A stretch of DNA of 64,000 bases, from positions 1 to 64,000 of the forward strand of contig NZ_FOHU01000009.1 in NCBI RefSeq assembly GCF_900111615.1. Direction: 5' to 3'. Position 1 is the first letter of the stretch, and every line of letters starts with the position of its first letter. The notes beneath the pieces were generated by a model. That model was not told where the DNA came from, ran no database searches, and was given only the letters and a program-made list of their open reading frames with translations. The position numbers and the translations under genes are program-made. Below, piece after piece: positions 26,608 to 33,633 of the stretch. The DNA is from Natronincola peptidivorans. Lineage in GTDB: Bacteria; Bacillota; Clostridia; Peptostreptococcales; Natronincolaceae.

Positions 26608-27468
26608 TTATTGAAACTGTTTCATTAAATACTGAAATTCTTCTTCTGGTATATTCAATTCTTGTTGTGCTAAAGATGTTTCTTTGATGGTATGCTGACT
26701 GGGGTTTTCCACATGAGTATTTTGATAGATTAATCCCTTACATAAGCCATCCGTCTCTATCAGCTTACTCATAGCCTGTTGTAGGTTGTTTACATCATAA
26801 TCCTTATCTTCTTCTATATCCTTGAGATTTTCTCTATACCATTGATAGGTGTTGGTTTTGTTAAAGGTTATACAAGGACTAAATACATTGATAAAGGAAA
26901 ACCCTTGATGCTGAATACCCTTTATAATCAAATCAATCATTTGATCCTGATCTCCTGAGAAGCTTTGAGCTAGATAGGTGACACCCGCTGCTAATGATAT
27001 AATCCCAGGTTTTAATGGTAGATCTGCAGCACCTGCTGGTGTACTTTTAGTAACAAATCCTATTTCGCTTAAGGGAGAGGTATGACCCTTTGTCAAACCA
27101 TAGACTTGATTGTTCAGGACAATATAGGTTATGTTTAGGTTTCTTCGCATGGCATGAAGGGTATGATTGGTTCCTATAGCAAAGCCGTCCCCATCTCCTC
27201 CAACAGCAATGACAGCTAAATCTTTATTGGCAAGCTTTACCCCCTGTGCAAAGGGAAGTATTCTTCCATGAATACCATGGAAACTATAGGAGTGCATATA
27301 ACCAGATAATCTTCCTGAGCAGCCTATTCCAGAGGCTACTACCAGCTGTTCATTTGGGATTCTCAGTTGATCCGCAGCCACCTGGATACCTCTCAGGATA
27401 GAAAAATGACCGCAGCCGGGGCACCAATTAGGCTGGATGTTGTTGCTATATTTTTTTACTGGATTCAT
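26608..27468 (-). CDS. korB: 2-oxoacid:ferredoxin oxidoreductase, beta subunit
   Basis: A 286-residue thiamine-diphosphate subunit. Cluster-ligand cysteines are present as WCPGCG (Cys16, Cys19), GIGCSG (Cys50) and FSPC in the second half, the four-Cys pattern of OFOR beta subunits. The TPP/Mg motif is GGDGDGFAIGTNHTLHAMRRN followed by LNNQVYGLTKGHTSP. With the alpha subunit it oxidatively decarboxylates a 2-oxoacid to acyl-CoA with reduction of ferredoxin, or runs in reverse. 2-Oxoglutarate is the likeliest substrate by subfamily, but pyruvate or branched-chain 2-oxoacids are possible. Its ATG overlaps the alpha stop by 4 nt. Confidence 0.88.
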   Translation of the reverse strand: MNPVKKYSNNIQPNWCPGCGHFSILRGIQVAADQLRIPNEQLVVASGIGCSGRLSGYMHSYSFHGIHGRILPFAQGVKLANKDLAVIAVGGDGDGFAIGTNHTLHAMRRNLNITYIVLNNQVYGLTKGHTSPLSEIGFVTKSTPAGAADLPLKPGIISLAAGVTYLAQSFSGDQDQMIDLIIKGIQHQGFSFINVFSPCITFNKTNTYQWYRENLKDIEEDKDYDVNNLQQAMSKLIETDGLCKGLIYQNTHVENPSQHTIKETSLAQQELNIPEEEFQYLMKQFQ

Positions 27469-29174
27469 GCTTCCATACCTCCTATCTTTTCTATAATTTC
27501 TGTGATAGTAAAGGGGGTTCCATCATATTTTGTAAAGGCTTCTATTTTATCTGACTTTCCTATCTTTTCCTTCAATATAGCAGTTAACTGCTGACTAAAG
27601 TTATTTTCTATTACTATTATCTTTTTGTATTTCTCAAAAGTGCATGATAGTTCTTCTGCTGGCAGAGGCTTCAGCATTCTGATACTTCCAAAATCTACTT
27701 TGTTTCCACTAGCCTCTACAGCCTCTTTTAATACCCCAAAGGTTGAGCCTATTGCTATAAATAAAAAATCCGAATCATTTTCTATGACCTTTAGAGTATT
27801 TTCCTTTTTTAGGAGTTCCATCTTTCTAAAACGCTTTTCCATCATTTGCTTTCTAATCTCGCTATCTTCTGTTGGCAAACCATTTTCAGTATGCTCTACA
27901 TTAGTAACATGGTGAATCCCGTTTTTCATTCCTGGTATACTTCTGGGAGAAATACCCTCTTCTGTGAGGGTGAAACGCTTATATTTTCCATCTACAATGC
28001 TTTCTAAATCTTTTTCCTTTAGTAAAGAACCTCTATCTATCTTGATTTTTTCATAGTCTAAGGGATCAATGGTTTGGGGTGATAAGGACAACATGAGATC
28101 CGATACTAGAATTACAGGGCATTGATATTTTTCTGCAAGATTAAAGGCCCTCCCTGTATCCTCAAAGCATTCCTCTACAGTGGAGGGTGTCAAAATAATC
28201 GCAGGATAATCTCCATGACCTCCATAGTAAAGGGTAAATAAATCACTTTGCTCATGCTTCGTAGGCATTCCGGTACTGGGTCCTACCCTTTGACAGTCTA
28301 CTATCACCACAGGTATTTCTGCCATCCCTGCCATGCCAATGCCTTCAGTCATTAATGAAATCCCCGGTCCTGAGGTTGCCGTCATACTTCTCACCCCTGC
28401 ATACCCAGCTCCCATAGCCATGTTAATGGCAGCAATTTCATCCTCCACCTGCAGCATACTACCTCCATACTTTGGAAATACAGCTCCAAGGAATTCCATG
28501 ATTTCCGATGCTGGTGTGATGGGATATGCCGCCATAAAACGACACCCAGCCATTAAAGCCCCTAGAGCAATAGCTTCATTTCCTATCATGACAGGTCTAG
28601 AAATTTTCTTCATTGGAGAAGCTAAAGACTTTCTTATCCTCTCATGAATGCCCTCTTCATAGATTAATGCTTCTTCTAAAACCGCCATATTATCACTTTG
28701 AATTTTTTCTCCCTTATGACCGAACCTATTGTCAAGAAAGTTACCTAAGATCTCCGATGGTATATCCAAAACTTTTCCTAAAAAGGCAAGTGCAGCAGTG
28801 GTTTTCATGATGGGAGATCCTTTCCTTTTAGCAATCTCCGTCATAGGCAATGCCTCAGCATTTTCTGTTTCTTCTATAGTAAGCAGATTATCATATAGTA
28901 TGATGCCATCTTCCTTTAATTCTTCTCTATAACAAGCTATCGTATCTTTATCTAATGCTAAGATGATGTCTATCTTGTCCTCCACAGCTGTTATTTTTCT
29001 AGTACTGATGGTTACTTGAATGTTTGTATTTCCTCCCTTGATTCTTGAGGAAAATCTTCTACTTCCAAATCCATAATAGCCTAATCTTGATAGTATTTTA
29101 ATAAGATCTACCCCTGTGCTGACAATCCCTTCTCCTTGAATACCCCCAATAACAATGGTTAATGAATCCTTCAT
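27465..29174 (-). CDS. korA: 2-oxoacid:ferredoxin oxidoreductase, fused gamma-alpha subunit
   Basis: A 569-residue fusion. The N-terminal gamma domain (about 1-185) has IVIGGIQGEGIVSTG and RFSSRIKGGNTNIQV. The alpha domain follows with NEAIALGALMAGCRFMAAYPITPASEIME, the pyrimidine-domain glutamate in QVEDEIAAINMAMGA, and TATSGPGISLMTE. No ferredoxin domain is fused and no delta gene is adjacent, so electrons go to a separate ferredoxin. I take ATG 29174 (GGGTGA just upstream) and not the in-frame start further out. It is the first gene of the two-gene operon. Together with the citrate operon it would let the cell convert 2-oxoglutarate and succinyl-CoA. Confidence 0.88.
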   Translation of the reverse strand: MKDSLTIVIGGIQGEGIVSTGVDLIKILSRLGYYGFGSRRFSSRIKGGNTNIQVTISTRKITAVEDKIDIILALDKDTIACYREELKEDGIILYDNLLTIEETENAEALPMTEIAKRKGSPIMKTTAALAFLGKVLDIPSEILGNFLDNRFGHKGEKIQSDNMAVLEEALIYEEGIHERIRKSLASPMKKISRPVMIGNEAIALGALMAGCRFMAAYPITPASEIMEFLGAVFPKYGGSMLQVEDEIAAINMAMGAGYAGVRSMTATSGPGISLMTEGIGMAGMAEIPVVIVDCQRVGPSTGMPTKHEQSDLFTLYYGGHGDYPAIILTPSTVEECFEDTGRAFNLAEKYQCPVILVSDLMLSLSPQTIDPLDYEKIKIDRGSLLKEKDLESIVDGKYKRFTLTEEGISPRSIPGMKNGIHHVTNVEHTENGLPTEDSEIRKQMMEKRFRKMELLKKENTLKVIENDSDFLFIAIGSTFGVLKEAVEASGNKVDFGSIRMLKPLPAEELSCTFEKYKKIIVIENNFSQQLTAILKEKIGKSDKIEAFTKYDGTPFTITEIIEKIGGMEA

Positions 29175-29247
29175 AGCTTCACCCTTTACTAAAGTAATTT
29201 TTTTCCTATTATATATTAATACCAAAAGAGGATTTTTATAATCAAAA

Positions 29248-29279
29248 ATTAAAGCCTATCAATATCATGATAGACTTTA
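29248..29279 (-). terminator. Terminator of the cbiM/nikL-like pair
   Basis: AAAG-CTATCA/TGATAG-CTTT (29251-29261, 29268-29278) followed on the minus strand by TTTAATTTTT; it overlaps the stop codon. Confidence 0.65.
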
Positions 29280-29711
29280 AAGCTTTTCTGTAGAAATTTT
29301 TCTTTTATTTTTACCTATAAAATAGGTTACTGCTGCTACTATTAAAAGTATAGCAACTCCTAATGCCGCCCTCATCCAAAGGGGTGCTCCATACCAGAAG
29401 TCCATTTGCCCCTGTCGCCAACGGGCTTGATGACCTAATCCATCCTCCGCTATCACTATTGAAATATTAAGATTTTCAGGAACTCTTAAATAGCCATCCT
29501 TATCCGTTTTTCCTTCAAAAACCAGCTGATTTTCTTCATTATATATCCTTACCTCCACCATACCTGCAAAGGTGCCGTTATCATATTTTACCTGAACAGC
29601 CTCCTCTCCTATGACTTCTATCAGCATTCTATGGGCAAAAACTGTGGTACTGGAGCTTAACACAAAAATTAATACCATCATTATGATTATCCATCTTCTT
29701 TTATCCTTCAT
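29277..29711 (-). CDS. NikL-like membrane-anchored accessory subunit of a nickel/cobalt transporter
   Basis: A 144-residue protein with a cleavable-type signal sequence ending ...SSSTTVFAHRM, so the mature N-terminus may begin with the metal-binding AHRM/HR. An extracytoplasmic carboxypeptidase-regulatory-like beta domain follows (NGTFAGMVEVRIYNEENQ...GKTDKDGYLRVPE), then one C-terminal TM helix (about 112-133) and a basic tail. This architecture matches the NikL/DUF4198-type subunits found beside NikM in ECF nickel transporters. Its start (29711, 7 nt after AAGGA) overlaps the cbiM-type gene. The specific metal is inferred, not seen. Confidence 0.7.
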   Translation of the reverse strand: MKDKRRWIIIMMVLIFVLSSSTTVFAHRMLIEVIGEEAVQVKYDNGTFAGMVEVRIYNEENQLVFEGKTDKDGYLRVPENLNISIVIAEDGLGHQARWRQGQMDFWYGAPLWMRAALGVAILLIVAAVTYFIGKNKRKISTEKL

Positions 29712-30309
29712 AGACATATCCTTTCTGCAGCTTAACCATACTAATCACTAAGACTGCTGTTAATACTGCCTCCCCCATAATTACTGGTAAATGCACCACA
29801 AATAGTGTGCCCACTACCTCTATTGGAAATCCTGAAAGAAGTAGTGTAAATGCCCCCAGCAACACCTTGATGATGGTAGCTGCTCCTCCTGCCAACAGGG
29901 CAAAAATTCCTCGATAATATGAAGATTTAGCGTATCTCTTATGTAAGGAAAAGACATAGTATCCCATTAAGGCGGCTGTTCCAAAGTGTAGGATATTTAC
30001 CCCTAGGGTTGTATAGCCTCCATGGTGAAAAAGAATCATCTGTAAAAAGAGAGCTATGCTGACAGCATAGAAGGATAAAGGTCCAAGTAATACACCCGCC
30101 AAACCCACTAAAGAAAAGTGGACACTGGTCATCCCCACTGGAATATAAATAAGGGATGCTACAAAAAGTGCTGCTGTCACTAGGCTGATTTTAGGAATAT
30201 CTTCTATTGTCAGCTTATGCCTTCTATGGGTGATACTGCACATACCCACAGACACTATGTAGCCAATAGCAGATATATGTCCTGGTACAATTCCATCTGG
30301 TAGATGCAT
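29701..30309 (-). CDS. CbiM/NikM-type substrate-binding component of an ECF Co2+/Ni2+ transporter
   Basis: A 202-residue protein with six or seven TM helices that starts exactly at MHLPDGIVPGH. The free N-terminus with His2 forms the metal site in this family, so the start at 30309 (AAAGGAGG 10 nt upstream) is firm, although the frame is open further. The conserved MTSVHFSLVGLAGVLLGP and GVNILHFGTAALMGYY segments, each with the family His, are present. The energising CbiQ/NikQ and CbiO/NikO genes are absent here; CbiMN alone is known to retain some uptake in other bacteria. Nickel is favoured over cobalt by the NikL-like partner and by larCB in the same window, but this is inference. Confidence 0.88.
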   Translation of the reverse strand: MHLPDGIVPGHISAIGYIVSVGMCSITHRRHKLTIEDIPKISLVTAALFVASLIYIPVGMTSVHFSLVGLAGVLLGPLSFYAVSIALFLQMILFHHGGYTTLGVNILHFGTAALMGYYVFSLHKRYAKSSYYRGIFALLAGGAATIIKVLLGAFTLLLSGFPIEVVGTLFVVHLPVIMGEAVLTAVLVISMVKLQKGYVYEG

Positions 30310-30363
30310 ATACCTTATTCCTCCTTTTAAGTCTTTTCCTTTTCTTGTAATATCCTTAAGTAA

Positions 30364-30424
30364 AGAGAAAACCATGAAATTGCTACCTTAAGCAGCCTTC
30401 ATGGTTCTCGATGTTTCATGATAA
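30364..30424 (-). promoter_or_regulatory. Leader hairpin with alternative pairing upstream of cbiM/nikM
   Basis: AACCATGAA/TTCATGGTT (30370-30378, 30398-30406) with an inner GCT/AGC forms a terminator-like hairpin followed on the minus strand by TTTTCTCTTT, 55 nt upstream of the start codon. An upstream TCATGAAA (around 30414-30421) can pair with the same TTTCATG arm, so the two structures are mutually exclusive. It may be an attenuator, or simply the terminator of the upstream cupin gene. It matches no riboswitch class that I know. Confidence 0.4.
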
Positions 30425-30548
30425 CTAGTCTCATTCTATAAGTATACCAAATTTTCTATCCATATGATAATTTTTTAGATATTTTTTTATATCCAAGCAG
30501 CTATTACTGCCTTATGCTAATCTTTCTCTTTATACGGTTTATTATCAT

Positions 30549-30902
30549 CTACAGCTGATACTGTGGCTTTACAACAACTAAGAACATCTTGAATTTCTCT
30601 ATTGCATCCAAAGCATGTGGAATATTAGCCGGCATCACGACCACTTCTCCTGCTGATGCAATGATTTTTTCTTCTCCAATGGTGATTTCTGCCTTACCAT
30701 CTAGTACATGAACCAATGCATCGCCTGCTGCGGAGTGAGCGCTGATTCCTTCTCCTTTATCAAAGGCAAATAGGGTGATACTTAAGTCACTTCTTTGTGC
30801 CAAAGTTCTACTTACTACCCTGCCTTCTTCATAGTCAACCAATCCTGCCATTGTTAGAGCTTCAGAGAATGGGATGTTTTTGATTAATGTGTTCTTTTCC
30901 AT
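30549..30902 (-). CDS. Small cupin-domain protein
   Basis: A 117-residue single-domain cupin. The first cupin motif region is GEGISAHSAAGDALVHVLDGKAEITIG and the second PANIPHALDAIEKFKMFLVVV. His residues at the usual ligand positions (AHS, HVL, PHA) suggest bound metal, but the first motif lacks the classic HxH. Proteins of this kind (cupin_2) are often sensors or small-ligand binders; function is unknown. AGGAGG is 7 nt before the ATG. It has its own promoter (TATAGA at 30924-30929, TTGACA at 30946-30951, 16-nt spacer). Confidence 0.82.
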   Translation of the reverse strand: MEKNTLIKNIPFSEALTMAGLVDYEEGRVVSRTLAQRSDLSITLFAFDKGEGISAHSAAGDALVHVLDGKAEITIGEEKIIASAGEVVVMPANIPHALDAIEKFKMFLVVVKPQYQL

Positions 30903-30923
30903 TATAATACCTCCTCTTATTTT

Positions 30924-31014
30924 TCTATAGTGTTTTCATCATTTTTGTCAATGATACTTCTTATATTGATTATTCTATACTAATGACCGGTAAAATAATG
31001 TAACCTATGTCACA
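30924..31014 (-). promoter_or_regulatory. Cupin promoter with an upstream CRP/FNR-like box
   Basis: On the minus strand TTGACA (30946-30951), 16 nt, TATAGA (30924-30929). About 50 nt further upstream lies TGTGACATAGGTTACA (30999-31014), which matches the TGTGA-N6-TCACA pattern of the CRP/FNR family except for one base. Its centre is about 90 nt upstream of the expected transcript start, a workable class I activator position. Confidence 0.45.
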
Positions 31015-31076
31015 TAATCATTATTTTTTTTTAAAAGGCTTTATTCAATAATCTACCACTAATTAGAACCATCCTA

Positions 31077-31376
31077 TTAGCTTTTATTAAACTTACATCC
31101 ACTACAGTTGTTTAGCTGTCTTACTAAATCACTACAGGCCCTTCTAGAATAAACACATGGTATATTGTTTTGTTTCGCCTTTTCCTTTACAATTTTGGTG
31201 ATGTTATGTTCAATAAAGTCATAAAAAACAATAATCATGTCCGTTTCTATGGGTATGTCTAGGTTTCTCATTCCTTTTTTCCTGCCTGTCCAATGAGTGT
31301 AATCCTGAATGCCGTATTCCTTTAATGTGGTTGGTATATTCCCCAATCGATCTGCTCCAATCAACAATGCCTTCAT
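31077..31376 (-). CDS. DUF2325-family protein
   Basis: A 99-residue protein that begins MKALLIGADRLGNIP, the typical DUF2325 opening, with a Rossmann-like alpha/beta core. It has VYSRRACSDLVRQL, followed by a C-terminal Cys pair in NNCSGCKFNKS. DUF2325 proteins are small, of unknown function, and often linked to metal or redox regulation. AGGAGG lies 9 nt before the ATG. A Fur-like palindrome is centred only about 45 nt upstream of the start codon, so iron or another divalent metal probably controls it. It is divergent from the MerT-like gene. Confidence 0.8.
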   Translation of the reverse strand: MKALLIGADRLGNIPTTLKEYGIQDYTHWTGRKKGMRNLDIPIETDMIIVFYDFIEHNITKIVKEKAKQNNIPCVYSRRACSDLVRQLNNCSGCKFNKS

Positions 31377-31408
31377 ATGTAAAAACCTCCTTTACAATCT
31401 CTTAAATT

Positions 31409-31432
31409 GATAATGATAATTGTTATCATTAT
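31409..31432. promoter_or_regulatory. Fur-like operator upstream of the DUF2325 gene
   Basis: GATAATGATAAT (31409-31420) followed by TGTTATCATTAT (31421-31432) forms a near-perfect palindrome matching the Fur consensus GATAATGATAATCATTATC closely. It sits between the DUF2325 start and the divergent gene. MntR or Zur boxes look somewhat similar, so the regulator identity is probable, not certain. Confidence 0.75.
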
Positions 31433-31486
31433 TATAATGGATATTTTTACCCTTGTCAATCTTTTATCTCTTTTTTTTAAAATGTT

Positions 31487-31516
31487 TTGATAATAGTTAT
31501 CATTTATGGTATATTT
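31487..31516 (+). promoter_or_regulatory. Promoter of the MerT-like gene overlapped by a second Fur-like box
   Basis: TTGATA (31487-31492), 17 nt, TATATT (31510-31515). The palindrome TGATAATAGTTATCA (31488-31502) covers the -35, so a bound Fur-type repressor would block transcription. Confidence 0.65.
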
Positions 31517-31577
31517 AAAGCATTACAGATTTGTTTCTATTTAAAGACATATACTTTATACAAAGAGAGGTGTTACA

Positions 31578-31892
31578 ATGAAGGAGATAAAAAACAGGCT
31601 TTTAGGCGTTGGCTCTATATTTAGTGCTTTTCTTGCCACCCTGTGTTGAATTGGCCCAGTGTTTTTAATGTCACTCGGGTTAAGTGGCATCGGATTATCC
31701 TATCTATCTTTTCTTGCACCATATCAAGTCTATTTCAGAGTTTTTGCTGTTGGTTCCTTAATGTATTCTCATTATCGTTTAGCAACCCGCCCAGTAAGCA
31801 AAGCAACAGAGATTTTCATTTGGGTAGTTACAGTGGTCGTGGTATTATCTTTATTATCCCCTATCATCCTAAGATTTTTAGTATACAATTAA
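31578..31892 (+). CDS. MerT-like membrane transport protein, predicted selenoprotein (in-frame TGA at codon 24)
   Basis: A 104-codon frame interrupted only by TGA at 31647-31649. Read through, it is a MerT-family protein with three TM helices. ATLC-U-IGPVFLMSLGLSG aligns with the metal-binding CC-x-GP segment of helix 1 in mercuric transporters, and LSFLAPYQVYFRVFAVGSL with the family LxPYRPIF region. The TGA replaces the second of the two vicinal cysteines. A SECIS-like hairpin follows at the right distance (31668-31690). AGAGGTG lies 5 nt before ATG 31578; a Fur-boxed promoter precedes and a strong terminator follows. MerT moves Hg(II) across the membrane, but here no merA, merP or merR is seen and regulation looks iron-type, so the cargo may be another soft metal. 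A nonsense-mutated pseudogene is the alternative. Confidence 0.8.
31668..31690 (+). promoter_or_regulatory. Candidate bacterial SECIS element
   Basis: ATGTCACT (31668-31675) pairs with AGTGGCAT (31683-31690) over 8 bp with one G-U wobble, closing a 7-nt loop CGGGTTA that contains GGT. The first loop G is 28 nt past the TGA, inside the 16-37 nt window known for SelB-dependent UGA decoding. The hairpin is also coding sequence, as expected in bacteria. Confidence 0.75.
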
Positions 31893-31920
31893 AAGCCTCA
31901 GACTTACTGAGGCTTTTCTT
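31891..31920. terminator. Bidirectional terminator after the MerT-like gene
   Basis: A perfect 11-bp stem AAAAGCCTCAG/CTGAGGCTTTT (31891-31901, 31907-31917) with a 5-nt loop, followed by CTTG. It serves the MerT-like gene and the convergent TIGR03943 gene. Confidence 0.88.
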
Positions 31921-31936
31921 GTGTTCATTTGATAAT

Positions 31937-32716
31937 TTAATCGTCTTCATTGTCAGCTGGATATACATAAACCACTGCAGGCCTTTCTATTTCTTTTATT
32001 TCTTCTACTCTTATGATAGGAGCTACATACTCCTGATCTAACCACACATCATAAAAGTCGGTTTTATCAATTACTCCTTCTACTTCTACCCATTGGAATT
32101 CTTCAAAGTCTTGAATACCTTCCCATTCTGCCAGCAATCCTACCACCAATGTATCAGCTGCACAACATACCATCAGCATTCTTGCTACTACAAAGTGATG
32201 ATCTGGATAACTCTCCTGTCTATCGATAAAACCTGCTATCCTTACCCTTTGTCCTAGATAATCATCTGTATTGTTCCTAATATCCTGTAAGACTTCATCA
32301 AAAACCTCTGCTTTAATCTCTAATAATCCTTCTTTCTTATGGCTTAATGATGCATCAATAGTTTTTCCCAAAGAACCATTTTCATTGACACTCTGGGTAT
32401 TTGCAATTGTAACCCCTTTTTTAACTGCCTCTTCTTCATTTAATCCTTTAGGAGATAGAACAGCTGCTATTATCAAAGGCACTATAAGTATAAAAAAACC
32501 TATTTTTATTTTCTGATTAGGCCTTTTTCTAGTAATGTTTCTAATTTGAAGTATTGTTAGCAGAATAAATACAATAAGGGATGCTATAACAAATTGATTC
32601 ATTCTTACATATACAAAATTTAGAACCTTTCCTGTCAACAGCATATGATAAATAATGTAGCTAATGGCTGCCATTATGCCAAGCCAAATTACTTCTTTGA
32701 TATTTATTTTCTTCAT
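31937..32716 (-). CDS. TIGR03943/YcgQ-like membrane protein
   Basis: A 259-residue protein with two or three N-terminal TM segments (about 10-30, 38-56 and 70-90), followed by a large extracytoplasmic or cytoplasmic beta domain. The conserved family segment LGQRVRIAGFIDRQESYPDHHFVVARMLMVCCAAD carries a vicinal Cys pair; QWVEVEGVIDK follows. Relatives normally sit beside a UPF0718 permease (YcgR-like) and are thought to act in metal transport or homeostasis; the permease gene is missing here. I chose ATG 32716 (AGGAG 8 nt upstream) over the in-frame GTG that overlaps it. The neighbouring Fur-boxed genes make a metal role likely. Confidence 0.78.
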   Translation of the reverse strand: MKKINIKEVIWLGIMAAISYIIYHMLLTGKVLNFVYVRMNQFVIASLIVFILLTILQIRNITRKRPNQKIKIGFFILIVPLIIAAVLSPKGLNEEEAVKKGVTIANTQSVNENGSLGKTIDASLSHKKEGLLEIKAEVFDEVLQDIRNNTDDYLGQRVRIAGFIDRQESYPDHHFVVARMLMVCCAADTLVVGLLAEWEGIQDFEEFQWVEVEGVIDKTDFYDVWLDQEYVAPIIRVEEIKEIERPAVVYVYPADNEDD

Positions 32717-32958
32717 CGATATCACTCCTATAATCTTGATCAGTTAATGGAAAAGGCAAATCCTAAACAGCTGTAATTTGTGTATTTATAGCCAGATAAG
32801 CTTTTCCTTGTCTTTCAACTACAGTATTGAAAGCCTTCCCCCTTTCTTCTGTCACTTTCTTATTGGTTTTGAATCTCTCAAATTTTTTGCTCATGTGATA
32901 ATTATACTATTTTTGAAAGTCATTGCAATAGTATTAATAAATCATTGTATTATCTACT

Positions 32959-32995
32959 AAAAAACAGATTTCCATTGTTTCATGAAAATCTGCTT
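32959..32995 (-). terminator. Intrinsic terminator of the thioesterase gene
   Basis: CAGATTTCCAT/ATGAAAATCTG (32965-32975, 32982-32992), followed on the minus strand by TTTTTTAG. Confidence 0.75.
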
Positions 32996-33002
32996 CTAAA
33001 AA

Positions 33003-33422
33003 CTATCTTAGTTTTTTTGCTTCTTCAATGAGGGCAGCTTCTTCCTCATTTGATGGTTGAGGTTTTTCTAGGTTGTGAGGCATTTTATTACCATTTTCAT
33101 CTACTACAACGAAGGTGATAAATCCATCGAGGAGTACGCGGTCATCATTTTCTCTGGTTGCCTTGCCATAGACTGTAATGCTGGTGGTACCTGTGGTAAC
33201 TACCTTGCTTCTGAGGGTTATAATATCTCCTTTATTCATTGGAGCAGAAAATCTCATCCCATGTATTTTTACACATACAATACTTTCTGTTTTACCATAT
33301 TTACTTGCTGCGGCTACAAAACATGCCTCTGTAAACCATTCTGCCATTCTTCCAGCAAATAGTGTTCCATGATGATTTAGGTCCTCACCCTTTACTAAAT
33401 GTGCTACTTTGTAAGATTTCAT
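33003..33422 (-). CDS. Hot-dog-fold acyl-CoA thioesterase
   Basis: A 139-residue cytosolic protein of the YciA/BFIT-type acyl-CoA hydrolase group. It has DLNHHGTLFAGRMAEWFTEACFVAA, which contains the helix-capping His/Gly and catalytic acid region, then IHGMRFSAPMNKGDIITLRSKVV and a DGFITFVVVDENG strand. It would hydrolyse acyl-CoAs, recycling CoA; chain-length preference is unknown. The gene is monocistronic, with AGGAGG 8 nt before the ATG and a terminator directly after. Confidence 0.88.
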   Translation of the reverse strand: MKSYKVAHLVKGEDLNHHGTLFAGRMAEWFTEACFVAAASKYGKTESIVCVKIHGMRFSAPMNKGDIITLRSKVVTTGTTSITVYGKATRENDDRVLLDGFITFVVVDENGNKMPHNLEKPQPSNEEEAALIEEAKKLR

Positions 33423-33633
33423 CCTATTTTCCTCCTCTATTGTTTGGTATATGGATGTAAATATATGTTTCCTATTATATAACCTATCTTTATGCTATTA
33501 CAATAGTTATTTGTAAATACTCTGTAAAAACTTTGCTATAATCATAGAAAAAGACAATAATCCTTAAAGATTATTATAGATAAGCAATTTTGAGTCTAAA
33601 TAAATAATACACAGGAAGTACAGTTCCATGATT

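Noticed and set aside
31647-31649. Stop codon that would make the MerT-like gene a 23-residue peptide or pseudogene
   Set aside because: The downstream frame is fully open, matches the MerT family to its end, and is followed by a terminator. A SECIS-like hairpin lies at the correct distance and no other damage is seen.
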